In this document: positions 26,660 through 36,082 of the stretch, piece after piece
How the letters are laid out: each line of letters opens with the position of its first letter
How positions within the stretch are numbered: the first letter of the stretch is position 1
NCBI RefSeq assembly: GCF_014196225.1
Contig: NZ_JACIDI010000019.1
Location: 1 to 61,859, forward strand
DNA from: Bacteroides pyogenes
GTDB taxonomy: Bacteria > Bacteroidota > Bacteroidia > Bacteroidales > Bacteroidaceae
DNA: 61,859 nucleotides
Direction of reading: 5' to 3'
Translations under genes and position numbers: made by a program
Notes under the pieces: model-generated
Told to the model about the DNA's origin: nothing
What the model saw: the letters and a program-made list of their open reading frames with translations, nothing else
Databases searched by the model: none

Positions 26660-27142
26660 TTATTCCTCTTTATTAGGAAGAATTGAAGCTAATTCCTCTT
26701 CCACATTAATTCCATAAGTAACCGCTATTTGAGCTATCATAATTCCAAATGTACCTCTTAACTCACCTAAAGCTGAATTGAATTTCCAGCTACTTATACA
26801 ATCGTAATTATTTATATATAAACGAACATCTTTATCCTTGTCTGAAAATTGATTTAAGAATTTCCGGGAGGCTTTTCGCATTGCGCTAACAAACCCATAA
26901 AGTTGAGTATCAGGCGAAATTTCCTGAATTTTATCTGTCAAATAATGCCTAATTTCAATAATAGAGCGAACACAATGGTCGGGACACTCTTGTTCATATA
27001 GATTATATAATACTCTTCTATCCTCTAAAAAGCGAATGATTCTATTTGCTTTCGTTCGGTCAATTTCGGTTGGATTCCATGATATGCCAAAAAATGGACA
27101 ACTAATCCCAGTAAGACGTTCTCTTATATCTGTAAAGTTCAT
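26660..27142 (-). CDS. Unknown 160-aa protein ending the AbiE/GHKL operon
   Basis: A small protein with the conserved-looking start GISCPFFGISWNPTEIDR, then RIIRFLEDRRVLYNLY, CVRSIIEIRHYLTDKI and a C-terminal helix pair. I recall proteins with this pattern (possibly DUF6650), but no known function. The start is 9 bases after the GHKL-nuclease stop, so it is almost certainly the fourth gene of the operon. It may be an effector, an adaptor or an immunity component. Confidence 0.75.
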   Translation of the reverse strand: MNFTDIRERLTGISCPFFGISWNPTEIDRTKANRIIRFLEDRRVLYNLYEQECPDHCVRSIIEIRHYLTDKIQEISPDTQLYGFVSAMRKASRKFLNQFSDKDKDVRLYINNYDCISSWKFNSALGELRGTFGIMIAQIAVTYGINVEEELASILPNKEE

Positions 27143-27151
27143 ATCGGTTAT

Positions 27152-29155
27152 TTACCAAGTTTCTAATTTCCTGACATTATCCACTATTCTATCTGCTGCC
27201 ACACGATTATTAGCATATATTTTTATTTCTTCTTCAATCGTTTTTTTGTCGAAGTCTAATTTATCCAATAAAAAGTTATGCTTTATTTCAAAAAGTTGAA
27301 ATATATCATCCCAAGTCATTGCATAAATCTCAAATTGCTCTTTGATATGGACTAAAAATCTTTTATTTTTATCTTGAAACGCTTTATATTGGTCTTTTAT
27401 AAAGTCATCCACTTTATTACTTACAACAAAAAATTTCCATGAACGCATTTGACTATTAAAACGTTCTTCCCCTTTTATCAAATCTAAATAGTCTTCAATT
27501 TGTCGGAATTGTTTTTTTCCAATCGTAACAGTCGGTCGTTTTAATTCGACGATTACATTTTCTTCCAACATATTTGAAAAATCAGTTGTATCAGCTACCT
27601 TATGCTTTCTACACATAAAAATATCGGGTCGCCTATTATGTTCAGGAGAATTAATTTGTTCTTTCTTTTCTTCTCCATCCAGTACATACAGATAATTGGA
27701 TAATGCTTTTTCAAATGTTTCATCCGCTGAAACTAAGTGAAATTGTTCTCCAAAAAGCCAATAATTATCTTCTATTGCTAATTGGATATGCTCTCGTTCA
27801 GTAGAAAACTTCTTTAAGTCAAAAACAAGATTCCTTAATTGCTCAACAACCTCACACCTGTTTTTTATCATTTTTATTGTCCGCAATATGCGGCTTAATG
27901 AAGTTGTTCTTAATGTTTGGGCTAACTGTACTCTTTCTTCTGTTGAGATAGAAACAATACTATTCAATATCGAGAGTATATTTTCTCTTTCGTCTGTATC
28001 TAAAAGAAGATTCAAAAAACCAACGCAAGTTTGCGATTGTTCTCTCTTGAGCCCTTTAAAAATTTTAGGCTGTATGCAATAGATCTCTTTGATTACATTA
28101 AGTAAATCTTGTTTGCGTTCTTTTTCATATTTATTATCTCTGAATACAGGTAATATGCCGTTCCTGTCATAATCTGCGATTAATTTATTGGCGGCATCTT
28201 CTTTTACAAATCTTTTTTCTCTTTCCCTTAATAAAGTAAGAAGTCTCTTTTTTAGGATTTTATATGTTTCATCAGATTGGTTTTTTACTCCGTCCAATCT
28301 TGGATAAGGTTTTTCTTCAAAAATAAAATTGTCAAAATAGGGGGAAACTATGTACAAACTATGAAAGAAGTTAATTGCATTGTTATTAAATGATGTCAGT
28401 TCCTTACCTAATTCAAATTTATCACTTTTCAAATAATAGTAATAAAATTTATCTCCGATGTTCTTTTCCCATCTAATATAGGAGATTTCAAAATCATAAT
28501 CAGAAATTGTTTCATTAATAGTTTCGGATTCTGCAATTAAATATTCATAATCAATTGCATTCCCATTCATGGTTAGTGTATAACCTTTCTCTTTATTCAG
28601 ATACAAAAACCAACCAAATTCCTGTGCAAGAAATTCACTAAAAGATGGAGCATAAAAATGTCCGGCTGAAAAATCTTTTAAATCATGGAAAAACACGTCT
28701 GTACCAGTAGTTCCAGATGTTATCTTTTGCTTGTTATCAGTTTCGTAATGGTCTTTATCCCCTGCACTGATTGTTATTTCATATTGGAGAATTGAATCAT
28801 CTTCCGCTTTATATCGTGTTTTCCAAATAGCTTTGGAACAAAAATTAATAAAAGAAAAACGTCCTTTTCCTTTTTTCCCTCTAACATCAGAAGTTCTTTG
28901 ATACGATTGTTGTTTCTGTGAATCAAGAAATGCTCCAAAGGTTGATGCAATCGTAGATAAGTTTATACCCTCTCCATTATCTGATATGACAAAATAGGAA
29001 ATATGTCCTAATTCGTTGGCTTCAAACTGAATATCAACATTGGATGCTTTAGCATCAAAACTATTCCAAATATATTCCGCAATAGCTAACCTATAATCGG
29101 ATGGGATTCCGGCATTATCAATGCTCTTATCACTTGTTGTAACTTTGCTTCTCAT
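27152..29155 (-). CDS. GHKL ATPase fused to a PD-(D/E)XK nuclease
   Basis: A 667-residue protein with two recognisable domains. The N-terminus is an Hsp90/MutL-type ATPase: N-box EYIWNSFDA (E27, N31, D34), ISDNGEGI (D59, G61, G63) and the glycine-rich lid RGKKGKGRF (92-100). The middle is helical. The C-terminus is a PD-(D/E)XK nuclease: RRPDIF (D511) and VIVELKRP (E537, K539), followed by QFRQIEDYLD, a pattern also seen in Shedu-like (DUF4263) nucleases. Its start overlaps the AbiEii stop as ATGA. An ATP-driven clamp with a nuclease, coupled to an AbiE module, points to phage or plasmid defence. I infer the role; the domains are visible. Confidence 0.85.
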   Translation of the reverse strand: MRSKVTTSDKSIDNAGIPSDYRLAIAEYIWNSFDAKASNVDIQFEANELGHISYFVISDNGEGINLSTIASTFGAFLDSQKQQSYQRTSDVRGKKGKGRFSFINFCSKAIWKTRYKAEDDSILQYEITISAGDKDHYETDNKQKITSGTTGTDVFFHDLKDFSAGHFYAPSFSEFLAQEFGWFLYLNKEKGYTLTMNGNAIDYEYLIAESETINETISDYDFEISYIRWEKNIGDKFYYYYLKSDKFELGKELTSFNNNAINFFHSLYIVSPYFDNFIFEEKPYPRLDGVKNQSDETYKILKKRLLTLLREREKRFVKEDAANKLIADYDRNGILPVFRDNKYEKERKQDLLNVIKEIYCIQPKIFKGLKREQSQTCVGFLNLLLDTDERENILSILNSIVSISTEERVQLAQTLRTTSLSRILRTIKMIKNRCEVVEQLRNLVFDLKKFSTEREHIQLAIEDNYWLFGEQFHLVSADETFEKALSNYLYVLDGEEKKEQINSPEHNRRPDIFMCRKHKVADTTDFSNMLEENVIVELKRPTVTIGKKQFRQIEDYLDLIKGEERFNSQMRSWKFFVVSNKVDDFIKDQYKAFQDKNKRFLVHIKEQFEIYAMTWDDIFQLFEIKHNFLLDKLDFDKKTIEEEIKIYANNRVAADRIVDNVRKLETW

Positions 29156-30153
29156 ATTTTATTTTTTCTAAAAATTTCAAATTTGATTAATCTTCCATGT
29201 ATGCTTTCCACTGTGCTAATAGCTTTTTCTATTGATGGCATTTTTTGTTTGTCGAAAGCCAGTTTCTTCAAATCGGAAGTGTACGCCACCATAATTTCAG
29301 GCTTTGCCATCATTTCTTTTGCTGACTTAAAAATAGGAGCATCAGCCAGCGATAAATGCGACTTAGAATTTTTGTTCAGCCCATCTTCAACCGTTACCCA
29401 GTACATGGCTTCCAAAAATTCCTCCGATTGCAAATACTGGTTATATTCAGAAGTGTGGAACAACTGGCATAAATCGTAAATATCTCGGATATGCTTTGCC
29501 AGTAAATTTACAGCATCTTCGTTGTAAGACAATTTGACAAGTCTTGAAATTTTATCGCAGATGGTTTTTCTTGGATTGATACATTGTATCTTGAAACCAT
29601 CCAGTTCATATTCCTGAATCAAATCCTGTCGTTCTATATTTTCCAAAAAAGCGGTGATAATTGCTTTGATAATACCAGTATCAGCCGGATAATACATTTG
29701 CTTTTTATCGGATAAATCACAGGATTTTATTTCTACTTCCAAATTTTCTTTCAGTCCAACACCCTTAAAAACATTCTCATAAGAAAAAAGCAATTTACGG
29801 AAGTTTCCACCTGTTTCGGATAATTCTTCACGGTATATGCTAGCGTTTTGTTCTATTATGAATTTGGATAGCTTCTTATTCAATGTTTTTTCCGCTTGTT
29901 TGGATGCTGCTGTATTTCCGGTAAAAACGAACAAATCCAAATCTTCCGAAAAGCGTTCTATCAAGCCATAAGCTTTTGATAAAGATGTTCCACCTTTGAA
30001 GAATACCTTTTCCTTATATTCGGACAAAGCAATCTCTTTGAGTATTTTGCATACCCAATAATCCTTTTCTATATGTGACTGTTCGTAACCGAAATGGTCT
30101 GCTGCCAATGCGATTAACTCTTTGAATATTTCTTTATCCGAATGTAAATCCAT
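29152..30153 (-). CDS. abiEii: AbiEii/AbiGii nucleotidyltransferase toxin
   Basis: A 333-residue protein of the AbiEii family. The nucleotidyltransferase core is plain: FFKGGTSLSKAYGL (G54, G55, S57) and RFSEDLDLFV (D71, D73). In studied members this is the toxin of a type IV toxin-antitoxin pair that halts growth during phage attack, and some modify tRNA. The upstream gene, 6 bases away, is the antitoxin-type partner. The 4-base overlap with the following GHKL-nuclease gene is unusual for a simple AbiE pair. Confidence 0.92.
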   Translation of the reverse strand: MDLHSDKEIFKELIALAADHFGYEQSHIEKDYWVCKILKEIALSEYKEKVFFKGGTSLSKAYGLIERFSEDLDLFVFTGNTAASKQAEKTLNKKLSKFIIEQNASIYREELSETGGNFRKLLFSYENVFKGVGLKENLEVEIKSCDLSDKKQMYYPADTGIIKAIITAFLENIERQDLIQEYELDGFKIQCINPRKTICDKISRLVKLSYNEDAVNLLAKHIRDIYDLCQLFHTSEYNQYLQSEEFLEAMYWVTVEDGLNKNSKSHLSLADAPIFKSAKEMMAKPEIMVAYTSDLKKLAFDKQKMPSIEKAISTVESIHGRLIKFEIFRKNKI

Positions 30154-30159
30154 ACAGTA

Positions 30160-30861
30160 TTACGTTGTTTTATAATTCAAATTAAACCTTGTGGTAGGTA
30201 GAACGGTATTAGCAATTTTCCGCTGCAAGTCGTACTGCCCCATCTCACCCAGTATATCCGCTACTATCTTTCGTACACGAGGTGGGTAATCTTTCGCCAA
30301 AGATACTACTTTTATAAGTTCCTGTATTGAAAAGCTATTGAAATATTGGTTCTTAATACGCTCATATATATCTTTTTGCGTGCTTCCGGGAATATGTTTT
30401 ATATCTTTGACGGCATCCAATAACCGCAAATAAGGGATATTCGTTTCATCGTGGTAGGCAGCAGTATAGGATTTTACACATTCCACATCCAAATTCTTAA
30501 ACCGAAAGCGACGTACAGGATTGAGGGTTGCCACCGTAATGGTAGTTGCCACTTGTTCGGTCAACCCCATTTTATTATAAATATATGCTCCAGTGATATA
30601 GCCATCCAGTTTTTGGGTAATATAGCGGAATTGTTCATCCTGATATACCGGTAATGTTCCTAATCCCAAAGCCGATTTACGAGGACGGAAATAAGCCCCT
30701 TTCTCAACCCGCATCAGTATGCCTTTTTTACTCTGTTCCGAAAGGAAGACAGCCACATTCGCCAATTTGTCATTGGGAAATGATAAATCCCGGAATGTAA
30801 ATATACGTCCGACATCTATTTGCTCAATTTGCTGCAATATTTCTTTTCTAAATGAAGTCAT
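30160..30861 (-). CDS. AbiEi-type antitoxin / DUF6088 protein
   Basis: A 233-residue protein with an N-terminal winged-helix region (GRIFTFRDLSFPNDKLANVAVFLSEQSKKG, RVEKGAYFRPRKSALG) and a C-terminal helical domain, as in AbiEi/DUF6088 antitoxins. These usually repress their own promoter, and a matching promoter lies 17 bases upstream. It is the first gene of the four-gene operon. Confidence 0.88.
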   Translation of the reverse strand: MTSFRKEILQQIEQIDVGRIFTFRDLSFPNDKLANVAVFLSEQSKKGILMRVEKGAYFRPRKSALGLGTLPVYQDEQFRYITQKLDGYITGAYIYNKMGLTEQVATTITVATLNPVRRFRFKNLDVECVKSYTAAYHDETNIPYLRLLDAVKDIKHIPGSTQKDIYERIKNQYFNSFSIQELIKVVSLAKDYPPRVRKIVADILGEMGQYDLQRKIANTVLPTTRFNLNYKTT

Positions 30862-30877
30862 AGCTTTTATTTTTCTG

Positions 30878-30909
30878 CAAAGTTAATATATTATGTTTTT
30901 ACATGCAAA
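30878..30909 (-). promoter_or_regulatory. Promoter of the AbiE operon
   Basis: On the minus strand TTTG (30909-30906) is followed after 20 bases by TAACTTTG (30885-30878), which matches the Bacteroides consensus of -33 TTTG and -7 TAnnTTTG. The predicted start leaves a leader of about 10 bases. Confidence 0.75.
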
Positions 30910-30944
30910 TACATAACAAATAATTCACTAAAAATATTTTATAC

Positions 30945-30980
30945 GAGACAAATGAAGCCAAACGGGGACTAATGAAGCCA
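30945..30980 (+). repeat. GGACA 10-bp array, copy C (upstream of the DUF3945 operon)
   Basis: AGACA, AGCCA, GGACT and AGCCA start at 30946, 30956, 30966 and 30976. The sequence GACAAATGAAG, AAACGGGGAC and GCCACCT follows the minus-strand reading of copy B closely. It reads toward the next plus-strand operon, whose first gene starts 87 bases further on. Confidence 0.65.
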
Positions 30981-31066
30981 CCTGTTCCCAAATCCTTAAA
31001 TATACTCTATTTCATCCGTACTTTTACTTCCGAAAATTTTATTTATTCACTAAAATTCAAAACATT

Positions 31067-32596
31067 ATGGATGTAAACACAGCCAACAAATCCACCACTG
31101 ACGAACAGATGATGGATATTCTTCTTGTACTGGATAAGGAGAAAAAGACAATCAGCGCAGTGAAAGGCGTGGATGAAAACGGGGAACTCCAAACCGTACC
31201 GCCGGAAAACAACAGCGAACTTCTGAAATTCGACCGTCACGGCGATTTCTTTTCCAACTTCTTTTCCAACATGATGAACCAGTTGAAGAACCCGACCCGC
31301 TTCAACTTCTTTAAAATCCCCAAAATTGAACTTCCCAAGATTACACCGATAATCAGGGACAACTTCGACCATCCGACCGCCAAGAATGAAGCGGAGATAG
31401 AACGTTACCGGGTAACACCCGAAACGCTGAAACAGGGGGTGAAGAACGAACAACCGAACCAAACACAGCAGCAGGTACGGCAACCGCAGCAGGAAGCAAC
31501 GGCACAAGCACCGCAGCAACCTGACAAAAGCAAGTATGTTATCGACCCTGACAAGGTGGACTGGGAAGCCCTGAAAAACTTCGGGCTTTCCAAAGAACAG
31601 CTTGAAAAGGCAAAGGCTTTAGAACCCATGCTAAGGGGGTACAAGTCACCCGGTGCGTTCTCCATCGCAGGAAACTACAATTCCGCCATTATGAAACTGG
31701 ATGCACGCCTGTCTTTCCGGCATGACAAAGACGGGAATGTGGTTTTGGCGATACACGGCATCCGCCAAAAGCCGGAACTTGAACGTCCGTTCTTCGGGCA
31801 TGAATTTTCCAAAGAGGATAAAGCCAATCTTCTTGAAACGGGCAATATGGGACGCATAGTAAACCTGAAAAACTATATCACGGGAGAAATGATACCCTCT
31901 TTCGTCAGCGTGGATAAGGTAACGAACGAACTGGTTTCCATGCGTGCAAGCAGCGTCCAAATCCCCGATGAAATAAAGGGTGTCAAACTTAGTAAGGAAC
32001 AGCAGCAAGCCTTACGGGAGGGAAAGGGTGTATTCCTTGAAAACATGATTTCCAACCGTAAAAATCCCTTTTCCGCAACTGTTCAGGTCAATGCCGACAA
32101 GAAAAGTCTGGAATTTATCTATCCCAATGCCAAACAGTCACAGGAGCAACGACAGAAACAGGAACAGCCGAACAACCTTGTCACCAGTGACGGTGTAACC
32201 ATCCCCAAGAGCATTTCAGGAATAGAGCTATCCCGCCAGCAACAGCAGGATTTAGTCAATGACAAAACCATCTTTGTTGCCGGGCTGAAAGACAAGAGAG
32301 GGGTCGAATACGATGCTTACATTCAGGTGAACCACGACAAGAAGAAACTCGGCTTTTACAGTGACAACCCCAGTTTTGACCGTTCAGCTGTGAAAGAGAT
32401 TACCCCCGCCAGCAAGAACAGCACACAGGTAGCGGTCAATTCGGAGGGCAAGACCAACGAAGCCACCAAGAAAGTGAAAGAACCTTTGAAAAAGGGGCAG
32501 GACAAGCCCACTGAAAAACAGAAAACCAAGCAGGATAAAAAGGAGAAGCAGGAGCAGATGGACAAACCAAAACAAAGCAGGGGACGCAAAAGATGA
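31067..32596 (+). CDS. DUF3945-domain mobile-element protein
   Basis: A 509-residue hydrophilic protein. The start has DILLVLDKEKKTISAVKGVDENGEL. A Gln-rich linker (about 135-160) follows, then DUF4099/DUF3945-like repeats, seen as IKGVKLSKEQQQALREGKGVFLENM (about 303) and ISGIELSRQQQQDLVNDKTIFVAG (about 384). The C-terminus is Lys-rich. Such proteins regularly precede the topoisomerase gene on CTnDOT-type elements. The function is unknown; partnership with the topoisomerase is an inference. Its stop overlaps the next ATG. Confidence 0.85.
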   Translation: MDVNTANKSTTDEQMMDILLVLDKEKKTISAVKGVDENGELQTVPPENNSELLKFDRHGDFFSNFFSNMMNQLKNPTRFNFFKIPKIELPKITPIIRDNFDHPTAKNEAEIERYRVTPETLKQGVKNEQPNQTQQQVRQPQQEATAQAPQQPDKSKYVIDPDKVDWEALKNFGLSKEQLEKAKALEPMLRGYKSPGAFSIAGNYNSAIMKLDARLSFRHDKDGNVVLAIHGIRQKPELERPFFGHEFSKEDKANLLETGNMGRIVNLKNYITGEMIPSFVSVDKVTNELVSMRASSVQIPDEIKGVKLSKEQQQALREGKGVFLENMISNRKNPFSATVQVNADKKSLEFIYPNAKQSQEQRQKQEQPNNLVTSDGVTIPKSISGIELSRQQQQDLVNDKTIFVAGLKDKRGVEYDAYIQVNHDKKKLGFYSDNPSFDRSAVKEITPASKNSTQVAVNSEGKTNEATKKVKEPLKKGQDKPTEKQKTKQDKKEKQEQMDKPKQSRGRKR

Positions 32597-32781
32597 TAGC
32601 GGTATTAATCCTTATCCCGGTTATCGGTTTTGTGTTGTTTCTCTTAGCCTGTTACAAAACGAACTGGAAAGCCATAGACGAGCAGAACCGACAATTTTAT
32701 GTAGATGGTTATCACATCTACTATGACCGGAAAATCCTAAGACAAAAAGAAGTGGAACAATTAAAATCGAAATTAGAATGA
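32593..32781 (+). CDS. Small membrane protein between DUF3945 gene and topB
   Basis: A 62-residue protein with one N-terminal helix (AVLILIPVIGFVLFLLACY) and a charged tail. It overlaps both neighbours as ATGA, which strongly supports translation. I know no function for it. Confidence 0.7.
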   Translation: MIAVLILIPVIGFVLFLLACYKTNWKAIDEQNRQFYVDGYHIYYDRKILRQKEVEQLKSKLE

Positions 32782-34858
32782 TTGCAGTAATCGGAGAAAA
32801 ACCAAGCGTGGCAAGGGACATTGCCCGCATTTTAGGAGCGAGTGAAAAACAGGATGGCTACCTTTCAGGTAACGGGTATCTCGTTACCTGGACGTTCGGC
32901 CATCTTGTAGGATTGGCAATGCCGGAAGCCTACGGCATACAGAGTTTCCGCCGGGAAAGCCTGCCCATCATCCCGGAGAGTTTTCAACTTACACCCCGGC
33001 AAGTGAAAGCGGATAAGGGGTACAAGGCTGACCCCGGAGCGTTGAAACAGCTAAAGGTAATCAAAGAGGTATTCAGCCAGTCGGACAAGATAATAGTCGC
33101 TACGGATGCAGGAAGAGAGGGGGAACTTATCTTCCGCTACATCTACCAGTATATCGGATGCAACAAGCCCTTTGTCCGCTTATGGATAAGCAGCCTTACG
33201 GACAAGGCAATCCGTGAGGGACTGCAAAACTTGAAAGCCGGTAGCCTGTATGATAACCTTTTCCTTTCGGCACAGGCACGCAGCGAAGCGGATTATTTGA
33301 TAGGGATTAATGGTACACAGGCTTTAAGCGTGGCAGCCGGACAAGGAATATTCTCTTTGGGACGGGTACAGTCGCCCACATTGGCTATGATATGCACCCG
33401 CTTTTTGGAAAACAAGAACTTTGTCCCGCAAAAGTATTGGCAACTGAAATTACAGTCGGCAAAAGACAATATCTCTTTTTCTGCCCTATCCGTAGAAAAA
33501 TACGATGCACAGCAGACCGCCATCGACACACTGCAAAGGATAAAGGAAGCGGAAACGGTACGGGTGAAATCCGTAGAGCGTAAGGAAGTGAACCAAGAAC
33601 CGCCCTTGCTGTATGACTTGACTTCACTTCAAAAAGAAGCAAATACCAAACTAAATTTTCCGCAGACAAAACCCTATCCATCGCACAAAAGTTATACGAT
33701 GGTAAGCTAATCAGCTACCCCCGAACCGGAAGCCGTTACATTTCGCAGGACGTGTTCGAGGAAATCCCGGAACGTCTTGTTGATTTGGAACAGTACGCCC
33801 GTTTTGCCGGATATGCTGCCGGGATGAAAGGCAAAGCCTTAAATTCCCATTCCGTGAACGATGGCAAGGTAACCGACCATCACGCTTTGATAGTAACGGA
33901 AAATCTGCCCGGCAAGATGGAAACGGACGAACAGGCAATCTATGAACTGATAGCCGGGCGGATGCTGGAAGCCTTTTCAGAAAAATGCGTCAAAGACGTT
34001 ACCAGTGTAACGCTGGAATGTGCAGGGTCACTTTTCACGGTCAAGGGGTCTGTAATCAAGTCCGCCGGATGGCGTGCCGTATTCGGCGAGAAAGAGGACG
34101 GGGAAGATAACGCCACTTTGCCAGCCATGCAGGACGGAGATAGTTTGCCGCTTTCCGGCATTGAATTGTTGGAGAAACAGACCAAGCCCAAACCGTTACA
34201 CACGGAAAGCAGTTTGCTTTCTTCAATGGAAACGGCAGGCAAGGAACTGGAAAACGCAGAACTGAAAGCCAGCATGAAAGATACGGGTATCGGCACACCC
34301 GCAACACGGGCAGCCATCATCGAGACGCTGTTTTCCCGCCAGTATATCGTCCGGGAGAAAAAGAACCTTGTCCCGACCGAAAAGGGGCTTGCCGTTTACA
34401 ACATCATACGGGACAAGAAGATAGCGGATGTTGAAATGACGGGAATGTGGGAAAATACGCTTGCCAAAATAGAAAGCGGAGAAATGAATCCCGACACGTT
34501 TCGTAAAGGTATCGAAGTGTATGCACGGCAAATCACGGCTGAACTTTTGGACGTTCAGCATTCTTTCGCTTCGGGTAGTGGTTGTATCTGCCCGAAATGC
34601 AAGACCGGACGCATCCTTTTCTATCCGAAAGTCGCCAAATGTTCCAATGTGGATTGTTCCGTTACCATCTTCCGCAACAAGAGCGACAAGCAACTGACGG
34701 ACAAACAGATTACCGAACTGGTGAGTACCGGGAAAACCGGACTAATCAAAGGGTTCAAGAACAGGGACGGTAAAGTCTTTGACGCTTCACTTGCCTTTGA
34801 CGGGCAGTTCAATGTTACTTTCGTGTTTCCTGAAAAGAAAGGCAAACCGAAGAAATAG
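32778..34858 (+). pseudogene. topB: DNA topoisomerase III (type IA), split by a one-base frameshift
   Basis: Residues 1-294 (to about 33657) match topoisomerase III: GEKPSVARDIA, the TOPRIM motif ATDAGREGELIFR, and LFLSAQARSEADYLIG. At TTTT (33656-33659) the frame shifts and ends at 33710. The rest continues in the next frame, including SYPRTGSRY with the catalytic tyrosine, and runs to 34858 with a C-terminal zinc-finger-like part (CPKCKTGR). One extra T restores a continuous enzyme. In CTnDOT the equivalent gene (exc) takes part in excision. The break is either decay or a homopolymer sequencing error. Confidence 0.88.
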
Positions 34859-34930
34859 AATGGAAATCGTTATATTTGCCACAGAAAGTTTCATTATAGA
34901 TAGATTTATAATTGAAATTTTTGTGGTTGA

Positions 34931-34962
34931 AGCACCCGGAGGGACACCGGGTGCTTTTTATA
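34931..34962 (+). terminator. Intrinsic terminator after topB
   Basis: AGCACCCGG (34931-34939) and CCGGGTGCT (34947-34955) form a strong 9-bp stem followed by TTTTTAT. Confidence 0.85.
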
Positions 34963-35049
34963 AATCTCCTCTACATCACCCTATAAATATACCATTCCCA
35001 TCTTTTTTTATTTTTTTTTCGCACGTAACTATCTGATACGCAAAAATAG

Positions 35050-35117
35050 TTACCCCTTTGTAACTGCCTAACGTTTAAGTAACTTCTTTTTTTATACTAA
35101 GTATATTTATAACTTTG
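35050..35117 (+). promoter_or_regulatory. Promoter region of the radical SAM-AsnRS-rteC operon
   Basis: TAACTTTG (35110-35117) is a good -7 box. The 60-70 bases before it are closely similar to the promoter of the second radical SAM gene at 42955-43025, including TTCTTTTTTTATACTAAGTAT. TACTAAGTATATTTATA (35095-35111) is a half-degenerate version of the perfect palindrome there. GTTAC-CCCTTT-GTAAC at 35049-35064 is a second small palindrome. Confidence 0.6.
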
Positions 35118-35197
35118 CCATCGAAAAAGAAACTAAATAACAGTTGATATTCTACTGTTTTTGGTCATTGTTTACATAAATAAAAGGAGAAATAATT

Positions 35198-36082
35198 ATG
35201 CATTACACAGGAACTATTTGGAGACCGCCTTATGAGGCATACTCCCTTTTAATTCAAGTTACAGCAGGATGTACTCACCATTCATGCAAGTTCTGTACTC
35301 TTTATGAAGACTTGCCTTTCAAGTTTCGAATGTCACCGTTCGAAGAAGTTAAATCAGATTTGAAAGAAGCTAATCACTACTATAAAGATGCAGACAGAGT
35401 ATTCTTTACAGGAGCTAATCCTTTTGTACTTAGTGTGGATAAACTCAAAACATTGGCGAAGATGGTACATGAATATTTTCCAAACTGTCAGAGCATCGGT
35501 TGTTTTGCAAGAATAACTGATGTTAGCCAAAAATCCGTCAAAGATTTGCAAGAGTTGAAAGACCTCGGTTATGATGGAATTACGTTTGGAATTGAAACGG
35601 GAGATGATGAAGCACTTGTTTTTATGAAAAAGGGATATTTGTCTAAAGATATTATCGAACAATGCAAAAAGTTAGAAGAGGTGGATATGAGCTACAATTT
35701 CTTTTACTTGACTGGCATTTCCGGTTCAGGGAGAGGGGAAATTGGCGCAAAGGCAACTGCGGAAATCTTCAACCAACTTCACCCACAAATCATAGATGCT
35801 TCCATGCTAACCATCTATCCAACCTCTCAGCTATTTCAAGAAATTCAAGCAGGAAATTGGAAAGAGGAAACAGAGATTGAAAAATTGCAGGAGTTAAAAA
35901 CACTGATTCAGAACTTGACGGTAAATGCAAGGTTTGCTACTGATGGAGCTTCTAACTTAATCCAAGTCTGTGGTAACTTAAAAACAGATAAGCAAAAGAT
36001 GGTTCATTTTTTGGAGCAACAAATTCATAATCAAGATGAATCTTATTTGCGGCAATATCGTGAGAACTTGCCTCATTTATGA
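35198..36082 (+). CDS. Radical SAM protein, first paralogue
   Basis: A 294-residue protein with TAGCTHHSCKFCTLYED near residue 23, whose cysteines are spaced CX4CX2C rather than the usual CX3CX2C. FFTGANPFVL, GFARI-like strands and GIETGDDEAL complete the radical SAM barrel. It probably binds a 4Fe-4S cluster and S-adenosylmethionine. The substrate is unknown. A paralogue with the same cysteine spacing lies at 43118. Its stop overlaps the next gene's ATG, and the four genes to rteC look like one operon. Confidence 0.88.
   Translation: MHYTGTIWRPPYEAYSLLIQVTAGCTHHSCKFCTLYEDLPFKFRMSPFEEVKSDLKEANHYYKDADRVFFTGANPFVLSVDKLKTLAKMVHEYFPNCQSIGCFARITDVSQKSVKDLQELKDLGYDGITFGIETGDDEALVFMKKGYLSKDIIEQCKKLEEVDMSYNFFYLTGISGSGRGEIGAKATAEIFNQLHPQIIDASMLTIYPTSQLFQEIQAGNWKEETEIEKLQELKTLIQNLTVNARFATDGASNLIQVCGNLKTDKQKMVHFLEQQIHNQDESYLRQYRENLPHL

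Noticed and set aside
31043..31519. 158-codon minus-strand frame inside the DUF3945 gene
   Set aside because: Antisense shadow; the plus-strand gene has family repeats and start/stop overlaps with its neighbours.
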